Assembly (NCBI GenBank): GCA_038235275.1
Contig: JBBSUC010000004.1
Span: 124,001 to 188,000 of the forward strand
Direction: 5' to 3'
Length of the DNA: 64,000 bases
Origin: Persicitalea sp038235275
GTDB lineage: Bacteria > Bacteroidota > Bacteroidia > Cytophagales > Spirosomataceae
A model generated the notes under the pieces. That model did no database searches, had not been told where the DNA came from, and worked only from the letters and a program-made list of their open reading frames with translations. The first letter of the stretch is position 1; the number at the start of each line of letters is the position of its first letter. The translations under genes and the position numbers were made by a program. Shown one piece after another: positions 8,415 through 16,756 of this stretch.

Positions 8415-10691
8415 ATGACTCTTGAAATAAACGACGGCAACGCCCTGCCCACCGTCGAAACTGCCCGCAAACTGGGTGTTTTGCCCGAAGAATTCGACCG
8501 CATTGAGGAAATCCTGGGCCGTACGCCCAATTTCACCGAACTGAGCATTTTCTCGGTCATGTGGTCGGAGCACTGCTCCTACAAAAACTCCATCGTTTGG
8601 CTTAAAACCCTGCCCCGCGACTCGGAGCGGATGCTCGCCAAAGCCGGGGAGGAAAATGCCGGCCTTGTGGACATCGGCGACGGACTGGCGTGTAGTTTCA
8701 AGATCGAATCGCACAACCACCCCTCGGCGCTGGAACCTTACCAGGGCGCGGCGACGGGCGTGGGCGGCATCAACCGCGATATTTTTACGATGGGCGCGCG
8801 GCCCATCGCGCAACTCAATTCCCTGCGCTTCGGCAATCCCGAACTGGCCAAAACCAAATGGCTGGTACGCGGCGTAGTCAAGGGCATCGGCGATTACGGC
8901 AATGCTTTCGGAATTCCGACCGTCGGCGGCGAGGTGTTTTTTGACGAATGCTACAATACCAATCCGCTGGTGAATGCCTTTTCGGCGGGCATCGTGGAAG
9001 TGGGCAAAGTCGCCAAGGCTACCTCCTACGGCGTGGGTAATCCGGTGTATATCGTCGGCTCGGCCACGGGTAAGGACGGCATCCACGGCGCGACCTTCGC
9101 CTCGGAGGACATCTCGGACAAATCGAACGAGAAACTACCCGCCGTGCAGGTCGGCGACCCGTTCATGGAGAAATTGCTGCTGGAAGCCACGCTGGAAATT
9201 ATCGCCACGGGTCACGTAATCGGCATTCAGGACATGGGCGCGGCGGGCATTATTTGTTCCACCTCCGAGATGAGCGCCAAAGGTGAACACGGGATGGTAA
9301 TCGATCTCGACAAAGTCCCCACCCGCCAAACCAATATGCACGGCTGGGAAATCCTGCTTTCGGAATCGCAGGAGCGGATGTTGGTGGTGGTCGACAAGGG
9401 CAAGGAAGCAATCATTCAGGGCATTTTCGATAAGTGGGATTTACACTGCGCTCAGATTGGCGAGGTGATTGCCGCCGGACCGAACGACGCCGGTCGGTTG
9501 TATTTTCACCAACACGGCGAGCTCATCGCCGATGTTCCCGCCTACGACCTGGTACTGGGCGGCGGCGCCCCGCAGTACCACCGCGAAACGCGGGAGCCGG
9601 CTTACTACCAGAAATTCAAGGAATTTGATTTAAACAAAGTATCTGACACAAAAGGCGAAGAGATAGGCAAAGTGGCCCGCCACTTACTTTCGCATCCCAA
9701 CATCGCCTCCAAGCGCTGGATTTACGAGCAGTACGATTCGATGGTTGGCACGGCCAACCGCAGCACCAACCGCCCGTCCGACGCCGCCGTGGTGCGCATT
9801 CGCGACGTGGAGCGGCCCGACTACAAAAAAGGCATCGCCATGACGGTGGACTGCAACAGCCGCTACGTCAACGCCGACCCCTTCGTGGGGGCGCAAATCG
9901 CCGTGTCGGAAGCGGCGCGTAACCTGACCTGCACCGGAGCCGAGCCGCTGGCCGTGACCAACAACCTTAATTTTGGCAACCCCTACGTGCCGGAGGTCTA
10001 TTGGCAGTTTGTCCAGGCCGTCAAGGGCATGGGCGCGGCCTGCGAGAAATTCGCCACGCCCGTCACGGGCGGCAACGTGAGTTTCTACAACCAAAGCTCC
10101 GACGACGGCCCGGTGTTCCCCACCCCCACCATCGGCATGATCGGTCTCATGGAAGACCCCGCTAACCACATGACTCTCGATTTCAAAGCCGCCGACGACT
10201 TGATTTACTTGGTAGGTACGCCAAAAAACGACATCGCTTCTTCGGAATATTTGTACAGCTACCGCAAGGTGAAAGAATCACCCGCTCCGGCTTTTGATAT
10301 GGAAGAAGAATACACGCTGCATCAGGCCATTAAGCAGCTAATCACAAAAGGTCTGGTACAGTCTGTCCACGATATTTCCGACGGTGGCCTGTTCGTGGCC
10401 TTGGCCGAATCGGCCATGCCACGCGGGTTGGGTTTTGCTATTTCGACGGACGAGAATTTCCGCACTGATGCTTTCCTGTTTGGTGAAGCACAGGGGCGCG
10501 TGTTAGTTTCGGTAAAATCTGCGCAACAAGGCGAATTTCAGAAGTACTTAGGGGCGGATTTGAAGATTCAGCAAGCTTTGCTGGGTACGGTGACAGCGCA
10601 GGATTTTGTTGTGGATAACGTTAATGTGATCGGTTCTTCGGAGGCTAAGGATTTGTACGATAATTCTTTGGGTAAGGTAATGGGGTCATAA
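8415..10691 (+). CDS. purL: Phosphoribosylformylglycinamidine synthase subunit PurL
   Basis: Catalyses the ATP-dependent conversion of FGAR to FGAM in purine synthesis, using ammonia from a separate PurQ glutaminase with PurS. The 758-residue length is that of the small PurL, not the ~1300-residue fused form, so purQ and purS must lie elsewhere. Motifs: SVMWSEHCSYKNS near residue 50, FKIESHNHPS, GVGGINRDIFTMGARP, and two repeated AIRS-like halves (QDMGAAGIICSTSEM in the first, TPVTGGNVSFYNQ in the second). The frame is intact. No purine gene is adjacent, so it appears monocistronic. Confidence 0.96.
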   Translation: MTLEINDGNALPTVETARKLGVLPEEFDRIEEILGRTPNFTELSIFSVMWSEHCSYKNSIVWLKTLPRDSERMLAKAGEENAGLVDIGDGLACSFKIESHNHPSALEPYQGAATGVGGINRDIFTMGARPIAQLNSLRFGNPELAKTKWLVRGVVKGIGDYGNAFGIPTVGGEVFFDECYNTNPLVNAFSAGIVEVGKVAKATSYGVGNPVYIVGSATGKDGIHGATFASEDISDKSNEKLPAVQVGDPFMEKLLLEATLEIIATGHVIGIQDMGAAGIICSTSEMSAKGEHGMVIDLDKVPTRQTNMHGWEILLSESQERMLVVVDKGKEAIIQGIFDKWDLHCAQIGEVIAAGPNDAGRLYFHQHGELIADVPAYDLVLGGGAPQYHRETREPAYYQKFKEFDLNKVSDTKGEEIGKVARHLLSHPNIASKRWIYEQYDSMVGTANRSTNRPSDAAVVRIRDVERPDYKKGIAMTVDCNSRYVNADPFVGAQIAVSEAARNLTCTGAEPLAVTNNLNFGNPYVPEVYWQFVQAVKGMGAACEKFATPVTGGNVSFYNQSSDDGPVFPTPTIGMIGLMEDPANHMTLDFKAADDLIYLVGTPKNDIASSEYLYSYRKVKESPAPAFDMEEEYTLHQAIKQLITKGLVQSVHDISDGGLFVALAESAMPRGLGFAISTDENFRTDAFLFGEAQGRVLVSVKSAQQGEFQKYLGADLKIQQALLGTVTAQDFVVDNVNVIGSSEAKDLYDNSLGKVMGS

Positions 10692-10868
10692 AATCTCCAA
10701 ACAAAGTTTGCAATATTGTAAAGCAAATTACTCGTCTCCCTCAACGCCGAAACACCCCGGCAGTTGAACGATTATTACCTGACGTTTGTGCTTTCGGGCG
10801 GCGGCACATCAAAGCGCTGAGCCGAATTGTGGTGGGGCGGGTGGAGTAGGCCGTTATGTATAAAAAAG
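10692..10868. other. Non-coding gap after purL, possible gene remnant
   Basis: The plus strand from about 10739 to 10818 reads as protein-like codons (LNAETPRQLNDYYLTFVLS...) ending in TGA at 10816-10818, without any start codon. It may be the tail of an eroded gene. I cannot name the family and see no other feature before the terminator. Confidence 0.25.
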
Positions 10869-10900
10869 GAGGGGTACCGTTCAACTGAACGGTACCCCTC
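10869..10900. terminator. Bidirectional terminator
   Basis: A 14-bp perfect stem, gaggggtaccgttc / gaacggtacccctc, with a 4-nt loop. It has T6 on the plus side (10903-10908) and A6 (10862-10867) giving T6 on minus. It serves purL and the convergent small gene. Confidence 0.85.
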
Positions 10901-10921
10901 GCTTTTTTATAAAATATCTTC

Positions 10922-11125
10922 TTAGGCCTCTGACTCCGTCAGCGCCTCGAACGCCTCCTTGCAATCATTATCGTCGCCAAATTCCCAGAGAACTTCCTTC
11001 TGGTCGGACATATTGAAAAGAATACAGGCTTTTTTGCTTTGATTCGCTATTCCTTTTTGCGCGGTAATCACTTGATCCAAATTGATTACCAATCCGGTAC
11101 CTTCCAGTAGCATCATTTTTGCCAT
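10922..11125 (-). CDS. Conserved small protein of unknown function (67 aa)
   Basis: From ATG 11125 the product begins MAKMMLLEGTGLVINLDQV. It looks like a small beta-rich cytoplasmic protein: an N-terminal half resembling a short PH-like strand pattern (LVINLDQVITAQK..., ACILFNMSD) and an acidic C-terminal helix (NDCKEAFEALTESEA). The open frame continues to 11191 but without a better start. It ends at a strong shared terminator. Function is unknown; I recognise only the style of a small conserved Bacteroidota hypothetical protein. Confidence 0.6.
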   Translation of the reverse strand: MAKMMLLEGTGLVINLDQVITAQKGIANQSKKACILFNMSDQKEVLWEFGDDNDCKEAFEALTESEA

Positions 11126-11262
11126 AACAAAAAAATTATCGGTTAAGTGTTTGGTTGAAAGTCGCGGGCGCTTGCCCGTTTGGGGCAGCAAAGATACGAA
11201 CCGTCGGCAAAATTACGGCCCGACAGCTTAAAATCTTTCATTTGCTGCGGTCCGCCGGGCGA

Positions 11263-14200
11263 TCATTGAGCCACTTTCTCCATCCGCCGCAAACGGTCGT
11301 TTTGCAGCCGAATACGTTTGCACAAGATGCTCAGCACACTTTTCAGCAGCTCGGAGCGCTCCTCCATGAGATCGTAGAAATCCTCCTGGTCGATGCGGAA
11401 AAGCAATGTCGGGTCAGCGATGACGGCCGAGGCCGAGCGGGTTTCGGCGTCGAGCAGGGCCAGTTCGCCGAAAATGTCGTTAGCCCCGAACTGGGCCAGC
11501 TTAGTCTTGCCATCGAAGATTTCCACCGTGCCGGAGTAAATGACGTACATGCAGGTACCAAGTTCGCCTTTCTCGAATAGCACCTCGCCCAGCTCGCAGG
11601 TGTGTTCCGTGATAATGGGTACGATGGCCGACAAGACGTTTTCGGGCGTATTTTCAAAAAGTGGTGATCTTTTCAGTACCATCACCTTTTCGAGCGGCGA
11701 AACTACGCCGGCGGAGGCTTTTTCGTGGGTCATGTTTACTTTTGATTGGGGTACATCTAATTCTCCGCATTTCAGCAAAGCCGCTTCCCGCACCAGCGGA
11801 TCAGGATGATCACAGTAACGTAGAAGCATGGCTCTGTCGTAGTTATCCGGGGCAACGTTCAGCGCCTGAACCACGCTCCATTCACTGAATTTCACGGTGC
11901 CTTGGGCTAAAACATAGTCGATGATTGGAACCGGCTTTTGCTGTCGGCATACCGTTTTTTCAAAAATGGCCAGCGTGGCTTCGGGCGTAGATTCATCCAG
12001 CAGCGCGTGCAGAGCCAGGTACTCGTTGCGGGGAATGATATTGTCCAGAATTTCGATGGCGTTGGCCCGCTTCTCGCGCGAGCTATGCTCGATATTGAGC
12101 ATGGCGTTTTCTACGAGTCGGGCGTCGTGGGTCAGCATAAAGAGGAAGAAAATCCGCCGGACGCTTTCGTCAATTTCAAATTCGAGGCTGGCGTTCAGCG
12201 CCTGAGTAACATCCTCATTCAGTCCGCCTACCAACTGATAAAGATGGTCGAATTCCTGCTGTAAATAATCAGGCAAACGCGCAATATGTTCACGGGCCGG
12301 GTCGATGCGGCTGAGCGACCGCAGAGCGGCGGCGCGGGTCCGCAGGCGTTCGCTGCCCAACAGCTCGACGAGTACTTGTAAAGTGCGCGGCGTGCGGAAT
12401 CGCTCGCAGCCAACCGCTATGAAATGGATAAGATGCGGTTGTCCTTCCGCGATGGTTTGCTGAATGCCAGCGTCGCCGGATTCACCCGCTTCCAGTAGTC
12501 CCATAATCGCTTGTTTGTCGTAGGCACGGTCACCCGTGAGTTGGAGCATCTTTTGGCAAGATTCGGGCGTGGGTTGGGTAGCCGCCACCAAAATGGCTTT
12601 CTCGGTAATGGCAAAGGAAGAGCTGAGCATTGATCGAACAATAAAAGGGTCGTAATCCGGCTCACCAAGTTCTTGAATGCAGTCGAGGGCGGCCAATTGG
12701 TCTTTTTCGTATTCCGACTCGGACAAATAGCGCAACGTAGCGTTGGTCAGCGTCGGAAAACGATCCCGTTTCCGGCAGCCCACGATGCTGCCCTGCACCG
12801 TACTGAGATCATCCGAATTGAGGAAAGCCAGCACTTGACTTTCGGCCAGCTCGTTTTGTTGACAGGCGATTTGACTGCCCAACCTCCGGTTGTCCGGGGA
12901 GTCGTCGCGCTGCGCCAGTTGGTAGAGGGCTACTGGGTCGTAAGCTTCGCCCGCATCGGCAATCGTCAGCAGCGTTTGGCGGCGGACAGTTTCGGAGGGA
13001 TGGTGCAGCAGCGATTCATACTGTTTTTTCAGAACTTCGGGACGATGAATGGCCAGCCAATTGAGTGAAAAAAGCACGTCGCTCGGCGTGTTACTGCCGA
13101 GTTTTTCGAGCATAAGAGGCTCGGCGTTTTCTTGAAATAGTAAATCTTCCTCTTTGAAAAAACGCTTGCTGAGGGCATTTTTCAATTCCAGCAGGTAGGA
13201 ACCGTGGGCTTTGGTCAGAAAATAAGCCGCTGCAATGGCCAGCGCCATGATGAAAACGAAAGAACCCGCCGCCAGGTGCAGGTGATTTAGATAGGCCACC
13301 AGCGTGACTACCCCCGCGATGCCCATGCCCAGCGGCTCATAAATTCCCTTGGCCAGCGTGTGTGCCTTCAGCCGCTGGTGCAGGAAAAGGGGCTGAAACA
13401 TGACCAAAAAAACCGGGTCGTAGGTGGTTTTGCGGGTTATCTCAAAAAATATGTACAGCCCGCTGAACATATTGAGCAGCACAAGTTCAGTGGCATCGAA
13501 CATTGAAAAAGTATACAGCCCCAGCGAGGCGGCAATCGTCAGCAGCGGGAGCAAAATCAACACGGTTCGCAGCCCGAAGCGGGCAATAACCCGGCTGGAA
13601 AGCAGCAGTTTGATCACCGTAGCTATCCCAAAAGCAATACTCAGCAGGTAGCCCAGGTAACTCATTACATCGCCCTGGTCGTGGTACTTGTGCTTTACGT
13701 TGATAAAGAAGCTGTACTCAATAAAAATCGCCGCCGCCGACACGAACACCATGCCCATGCAGAGATAGTACACTAACCAACTACCCCCAAAAAAGCGATC
13801 GATCAACCGGGGATGGCTGAGGACCGCAGCGCGGCGCTTTACCGCGTGGTGATCGGGAATGACCGTAGAGCGGAAGGTGAGTGTCTGCACCAGGTAAGCC
13901 AGTAAAAAAGCCGCACAAGCCACCCACAGCAAAATGTATAAGGAATAAGCCGAGTGAATTAACACCGCCAGCAGCGCGCCGATGGCCTTGGCCGGCAGGT
14001 CGCCGGAGCCGATAATGCCGAAAATTCGCTTGCTCTGACGCACGTCGAACACCAGCGCCGATAGCCCCCAAAATTCCAGGCCGGAGAGCAGATAAACGGC
14101 CCGGTAACCAATTAGCAACACCACCGCTTCTACAAAAGGGTCCAGGAAATACAGCCCCACCGAGAGCAGAACCACCAGCCCCACCGTCGCAAGCATGACG

Positions 14201-14460
14201 CCCCTTACCAGTTTTTTGAGCGAAAGACGGTGTTCATAATGCTCGTACACTTTGCCCGCCAGCATACAGCCTGCCGCCGCCAGAAAATAGCCTAACGGCA
14301 GCGATAGGTCGGGGTTATTTTGCAACAAAAGCACCGTAGCACACACGTAAATGAGGATGGTGCCAATACTGATAAAGAAATTATGGAGAAAAAAAAGCAC
14401 CAGCGGGCGGCGCTCCGTGCTGCTGCGGCTTTCTCCGGGATTTTGTAGTGACACTTCCAA
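11263..14460 (-). CDS. Nucleotide-transporter-like membrane protein fused to HEAT repeats and a cNMP-binding domain
   Basis: A 1065-residue three-part protein. Residues about 20-430 are a polytopic membrane region with roughly 11-12 hydrophobic segments, resembling the ATP/ADP (Npt1/Npt2) or MFS transporter fold. Residues about 450-900 are helical, with regularly spaced HEAT-like units (for example LRTRAAALRSLSRIDPAREH). Residues about 930-1050 form a cyclic-nucleotide-binding domain with LFEKGELGTCMYVIYSGTVEI and FGELALLDAETRSASA. The latter matches the phosphate-binding cassette FGE-aLL-..R.A. The architecture suggests a transporter or membrane sensor gated by cAMP/cGMP, but substrate and ligand are not known. 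Some Bacteroidota proteins share this plan. Confidence 0.75.
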   Translation of the reverse strand: MEVSLQNPGESRSSTERRPLVLFFLHNFFISIGTILIYVCATVLLLQNNPDLSLPLGYFLAAAGCMLAGKVYEHYEHRLSLKKLVRGVMLATVGLVVLLSVGLYFLDPFVEAVVLLIGYRAVYLLSGLEFWGLSALVFDVRQSKRIFGIIGSGDLPAKAIGALLAVLIHSAYSLYILLWVACAAFLLAYLVQTLTFRSTVIPDHHAVKRRAAVLSHPRLIDRFFGGSWLVYYLCMGMVFVSAAAIFIEYSFFINVKHKYHDQGDVMSYLGYLLSIAFGIATVIKLLLSSRVIARFGLRTVLILLPLLTIAASLGLYTFSMFDATELVLLNMFSGLYIFFEITRKTTYDPVFLVMFQPLFLHQRLKAHTLAKGIYEPLGMGIAGVVTLVAYLNHLHLAAGSFVFIMALAIAAAYFLTKAHGSYLLELKNALSKRFFKEEDLLFQENAEPLMLEKLGSNTPSDVLFSLNWLAIHRPEVLKKQYESLLHHPSETVRRQTLLTIADAGEAYDPVALYQLAQRDDSPDNRRLGSQIACQQNELAESQVLAFLNSDDLSTVQGSIVGCRKRDRFPTLTNATLRYLSESEYEKDQLAALDCIQELGEPDYDPFIVRSMLSSSFAITEKAILVAATQPTPESCQKMLQLTGDRAYDKQAIMGLLEAGESGDAGIQQTIAEGQPHLIHFIAVGCERFRTPRTLQVLVELLGSERLRTRAAALRSLSRIDPAREHIARLPDYLQQEFDHLYQLVGGLNEDVTQALNASLEFEIDESVRRIFFLFMLTHDARLVENAMLNIEHSSREKRANAIEILDNIIPRNEYLALHALLDESTPEATLAIFEKTVCRQQKPVPIIDYVLAQGTVKFSEWSVVQALNVAPDNYDRAMLLRYCDHPDPLVREAALLKCGELDVPQSKVNMTHEKASAGVVSPLEKVMVLKRSPLFENTPENVLSAIVPIITEHTCELGEVLFEKGELGTCMYVIYSGTVEIFDGKTKLAQFGANDIFGELALLDAETRSASAVIADPTLLFRIDQEDFYDLMEERSELLKSVLSILCKRIRLQNDRLRRMEKVAQ

Positions 14461-14559
14461 TCGGGCCAGGGTTAACGCGGCAATCGGCGGTAATTTACGA
14501 CCAAGTCGGCAGGAATCAAACGCGGGACGGGTACTTTGACCGGAAACCCAACAGCGCCG

Positions 14560-15717
14560 CTACCGCAGTTTGCGGGTTAGTTTTTGAAAGTCGGCCTCGA
14601 CCGGTTCCAGATTTTCGTATTTATCGATAACGACCCGCCCTTTGTACACAATAAATGTGGTACGGGCTTCCAGCCCGTCTGGGGAGTCCAGCCCATAAAG
14701 AACAACGTCGCTCCCCTCATCCCCAAAAGAAGGCACCACCGTCAAAGCCAGCCGCCGAATGTCCAGTTCGCGGCCCAATTTTTCCAGCCTCTGTACGGTA
14801 GCCGCCCGATCGTCACCCGCCTCAACAATCAGATACACCTTCAACTGGTCCAGCTTCTCGTGACTAAGTTTTTCCAAGAATATCAGCCACCCCCTAACCT
14901 CATCCAGCTGATTGTTATTCTTGACAAAATACAAAATACCGTAGTTGCGCCCGTACTTACATACCGGACACGCCTTCGACCCACGGTCGGCCCCCCAGGC
15001 GTGGTAGGGCGTGAACGACGGACTTTCCTCCCCGATGGAAAGGCCCGTTTCCTTTTTTTGAACTTTACCTTCATGATAATTCGGAATGTGAAGCCCTAAA
15101 ATAATGTCATGTTCGGCCAACTCCATTCCGTTCTCCTCGCGGGGACGCAGCACCCCGCTGCCGCCCCGATTTTCCAAAGCCTTGCCCTTGGCGGTAGTCA
15201 GCAGCGGGTCATCGTCGAACACCAGCTCATCCACATAGTACTCGTCGGCGATGTCGGGCTCTTTGATGGCCAGATGAATGTGCGCCGGTATGTCACGCTT
15301 GGGGTAGGGGGCCGGGCGATTAGTGTGTAGGCTGTACTTCCCATCGGCCCCGGTTTTCAGCCAGCCACGCCGCGATCCGTGGCGGATAGCTTCTCCTTTG
15401 AGTTCGCTGTTTTTGGAATAATATCCCTGCTCGTCGGTTTGCCAGTAGTAGATGATGACATCGGCGGCGGGAGTACGGCCATCGTTTTGATAAACCGTCC
15501 CCGTCACGACTAGTTTGGTGCGGGCATCGGCCCAGCCAAAACTGGTGTCGGTGGAATTGATTGGGTCGGGCATCCCGACGAACATGAGTTCGCAGCCGTC
15601 GCAACCACCACCGACCAGGGCCAGGCGGCGATCCGCCTTCGGCGGTTTTTGCTGGCTTCTGCTTTGGCAGGAAACCAGCAGAAATAGAAGGAGAAGAAGG
15701 AAAAACGGTTTTCTCAT
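14560..15717 (-). CDS. Intradiol ring-cleavage dioxygenase-like lipoprotein with C-terminal thioredoxin-like domain
   Basis: From ATG 15717 it has 385 residues. A lipoprotein signal ends in LLVSC (Cys17). A GGGCDGCE motif (C39/C42) follows, typical of secreted Bacteroidota dioxygenase homologues. The intradiol fold spans ~65-215. Candidate Fe(III) ligands are Tyr100 (QGYY), Tyr138 (PAPYP) and His146/His148 (PAHIHLAI). Residues ~225-385 form a second domain with CPVC at 250-253 and a thioredoxin-like alternation, ending in TTFIVYKGRVVIDKYENL, as in peroxiredoxin/TlpA folds. The frame upstream to 15786 lacks the signal and was not used. Native substrate is unknown; it may be an aromatic diol. 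The adjacent upstream gene encodes a LytTR regulator on the same strand. Confidence 0.8.
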   Translation of the reverse strand: MRKPFFLLLLLFLLVSCQSRSQQKPPKADRRLALVGGGCDGCELMFVGMPDPINSTDTSFGWADARTKLVVTGTVYQNDGRTPAADVIIYYWQTDEQGYYSKNSELKGEAIRHGSRRGWLKTGADGKYSLHTNRPAPYPKRDIPAHIHLAIKEPDIADEYYVDELVFDDDPLLTTAKGKALENRGGSGVLRPREENGMELAEHDIILGLHIPNYHEGKVQKKETGLSIGEESPSFTPYHAWGADRGSKACPVCKYGRNYGILYFVKNNNQLDEVRGWLIFLEKLSHEKLDQLKVYLIVEAGDDRAATVQRLEKLGRELDIRRLALTVVPSFGDEGSDVVLYGLDSPDGLEARTTFIVYKGRVVIDKYENLEPVEADFQKLTRKLR

Positions 15718-15792
15718 GGCGAGGTAGAAGTTGGTTTTCGGAAAAAGTACTTTCCAAAAATACCTTATTGCAACCCTCTTATCCATGACTTT

Positions 15793-15830
15793 CCGCCCAG
15801 TCGCGGAATTTTCCCGCCAGGCCGCGAATC
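15793..15830. repeat. Imperfect direct repeat between LytTR and dioxygenase genes
   Basis: ccgcccagtcgcggaatt (15793-15810) and cccgccaggccgcgaatc (15813-15830) are an imperfect direct repeat 20 bp apart. They overlap the LytTR stop and lie 76 bp upstream of the dioxygenase start. This could be a regulator binding site; the match to known LytTR sites is not obvious. Confidence 0.3.
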
Positions 15831-16704
15831 ACAACAATCGCCCTTTGACTTTGCCTACATAATGGCGACTAAGTCGCAGCGTCGCGCCGTCCACTAACTG
15901 AATATCATAGTCGCCCGTGAGTCGTGAAATTACTTTCTGCACCCGGTGAATATTGACGATGCAGGAACGGTGAATGCGGATGAAATCTTCGGGGTTTAGC
16001 TGCTTTTCCAGCTTAGACAAGCTTTCGGAATAGAGGTATTTCCCACCTTCCCTGTGCAGTACCGTGTAGGAATCCTCCGAACCAATCCAGTCGAGCGAGC
16101 CAGCCGAAATCAGGGTCGTTTTGACCCCGTCCTTGACCAGCAGCGCGGTAAGATACTTCGGTTTTTCTTTTGGCAGGATTTTAGGTTGAGTTTCCTGAAA
16201 TTTTGGTTTGTTTTTCTCAGAAAAACGGTTGAAGACCAGCAACAACAGGCCATACATCAGAATACCGGTAAAGAAATCTTCGGATAAAGATTTTCGCAAA
16301 ACGCCCTCGAAACGGAAAGCGTAGCCCAAAAGTACCCCGCTGAATACGGCCACCAATCCCGAGAAAATAAGTACCTGGACCAGGCTGGAAAAGAAGGCGG
16401 CCGAAAAGTGTTTCCAAATATTTTGTCGGTAATGCGTTGCAAGTGGCCATTTCCTGGCCAAGTGCGCCACAAGTGCTGTTTGCGGAATAAAAAGCAGCCA
16501 GTAGATTTTATACAGCAGGCTTTCGCTCCAATAAAATGAAGTGTCTTTCAAAAAAGCAAACCAGGCATCCTGCCCAACGGCCAGCATCGCTACGCCGAGC
16601 CACCACAAAATGTAGAGACGAGGCATGCCTCGTCTTACCGCGTCGCCGGCCGCCGCGTCGGAGCGTGGTTTATCATGCCCGGCCAAGTGAGAAGTTCGGT
16701 ACAT
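15829..16704 (-). CDS. Membrane-bound LytTR-family transcriptional regulator
   Basis: The N-terminal half carries about four membrane helices (for example LYILWWLGVAMLAVG and ILMYGLLLLVFN). A C-terminal LytTR DNA-binding domain covers the last ~105 residues: LDWIGSEDSYTVLHREGGKYLYSES, then DFIRIHRSCIVNIHRVQKV, the classic LytTR HRS-xxVN motif. No receiver domain is present, so it probably senses a membrane signal directly. The start is uncertain. ATG 16704 gives 291 residues with a polar 26-residue extension; ATG 16626 (265 residues) lies inside a 20-bp perfect palindrome and starts right at the first membrane segment, which I find more natural. It is divergent from an M28 peptidase gene. Confidence 0.82.
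   Translation of the reverse strand: MYRTSHLAGHDKPRSDAAAGDAVRRGMPRLYILWWLGVAMLAVGQDAWFAFLKDTSFYWSESLLYKIYWLLFIPQTALVAHLARKWPLATHYRQNIWKHFSAAFFSSLVQVLIFSGLVAVFSGVLLGYAFRFEGVLRKSLSEDFFTGILMYGLLLLVFNRFSEKNKPKFQETQPKILPKEKPKYLTALLVKDGVKTTLISAGSLDWIGSEDSYTVLHREGGKYLYSESLSKLEKQLNPEDFIRIHRSCIVNIHRVQKVISRLTGDYDIQLVDGATLRLSRHYVGKVKGRLL
16616..16635. repeat. 20-bp perfect palindrome at the LytTR gene 5' end
   Basis: agacgaggca joined to its exact reverse complement tgcctcgtct, flanked on one side by gtag. It contains the candidate ATG (16626-16624, minus). The shape is that of a short dispersed palindromic element that has become part of the reading frame. Confidence 0.6.
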
Positions 16705-16710
16705 TTGCCC

Positions 16711-16718
16711 TATATTTG
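16711..16718 (+). promoter_or_regulatory. Possible -7 element for M28 peptidase gene
   Basis: TATATTTG matches TAnnTTTG 39 bp before the ATG. No clear TTG box lies at the expected spacing. Confidence 0.35.
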
Positions 16719-16756
16719 TTTTGATAAAAAACCTAATCGACCATCTAATTTAACCC

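Noticed and set aside
10739..10818. Small peptide gene after purL
   Set aside because: No start codon or ribosome-binding context; treated as possible remnant only.
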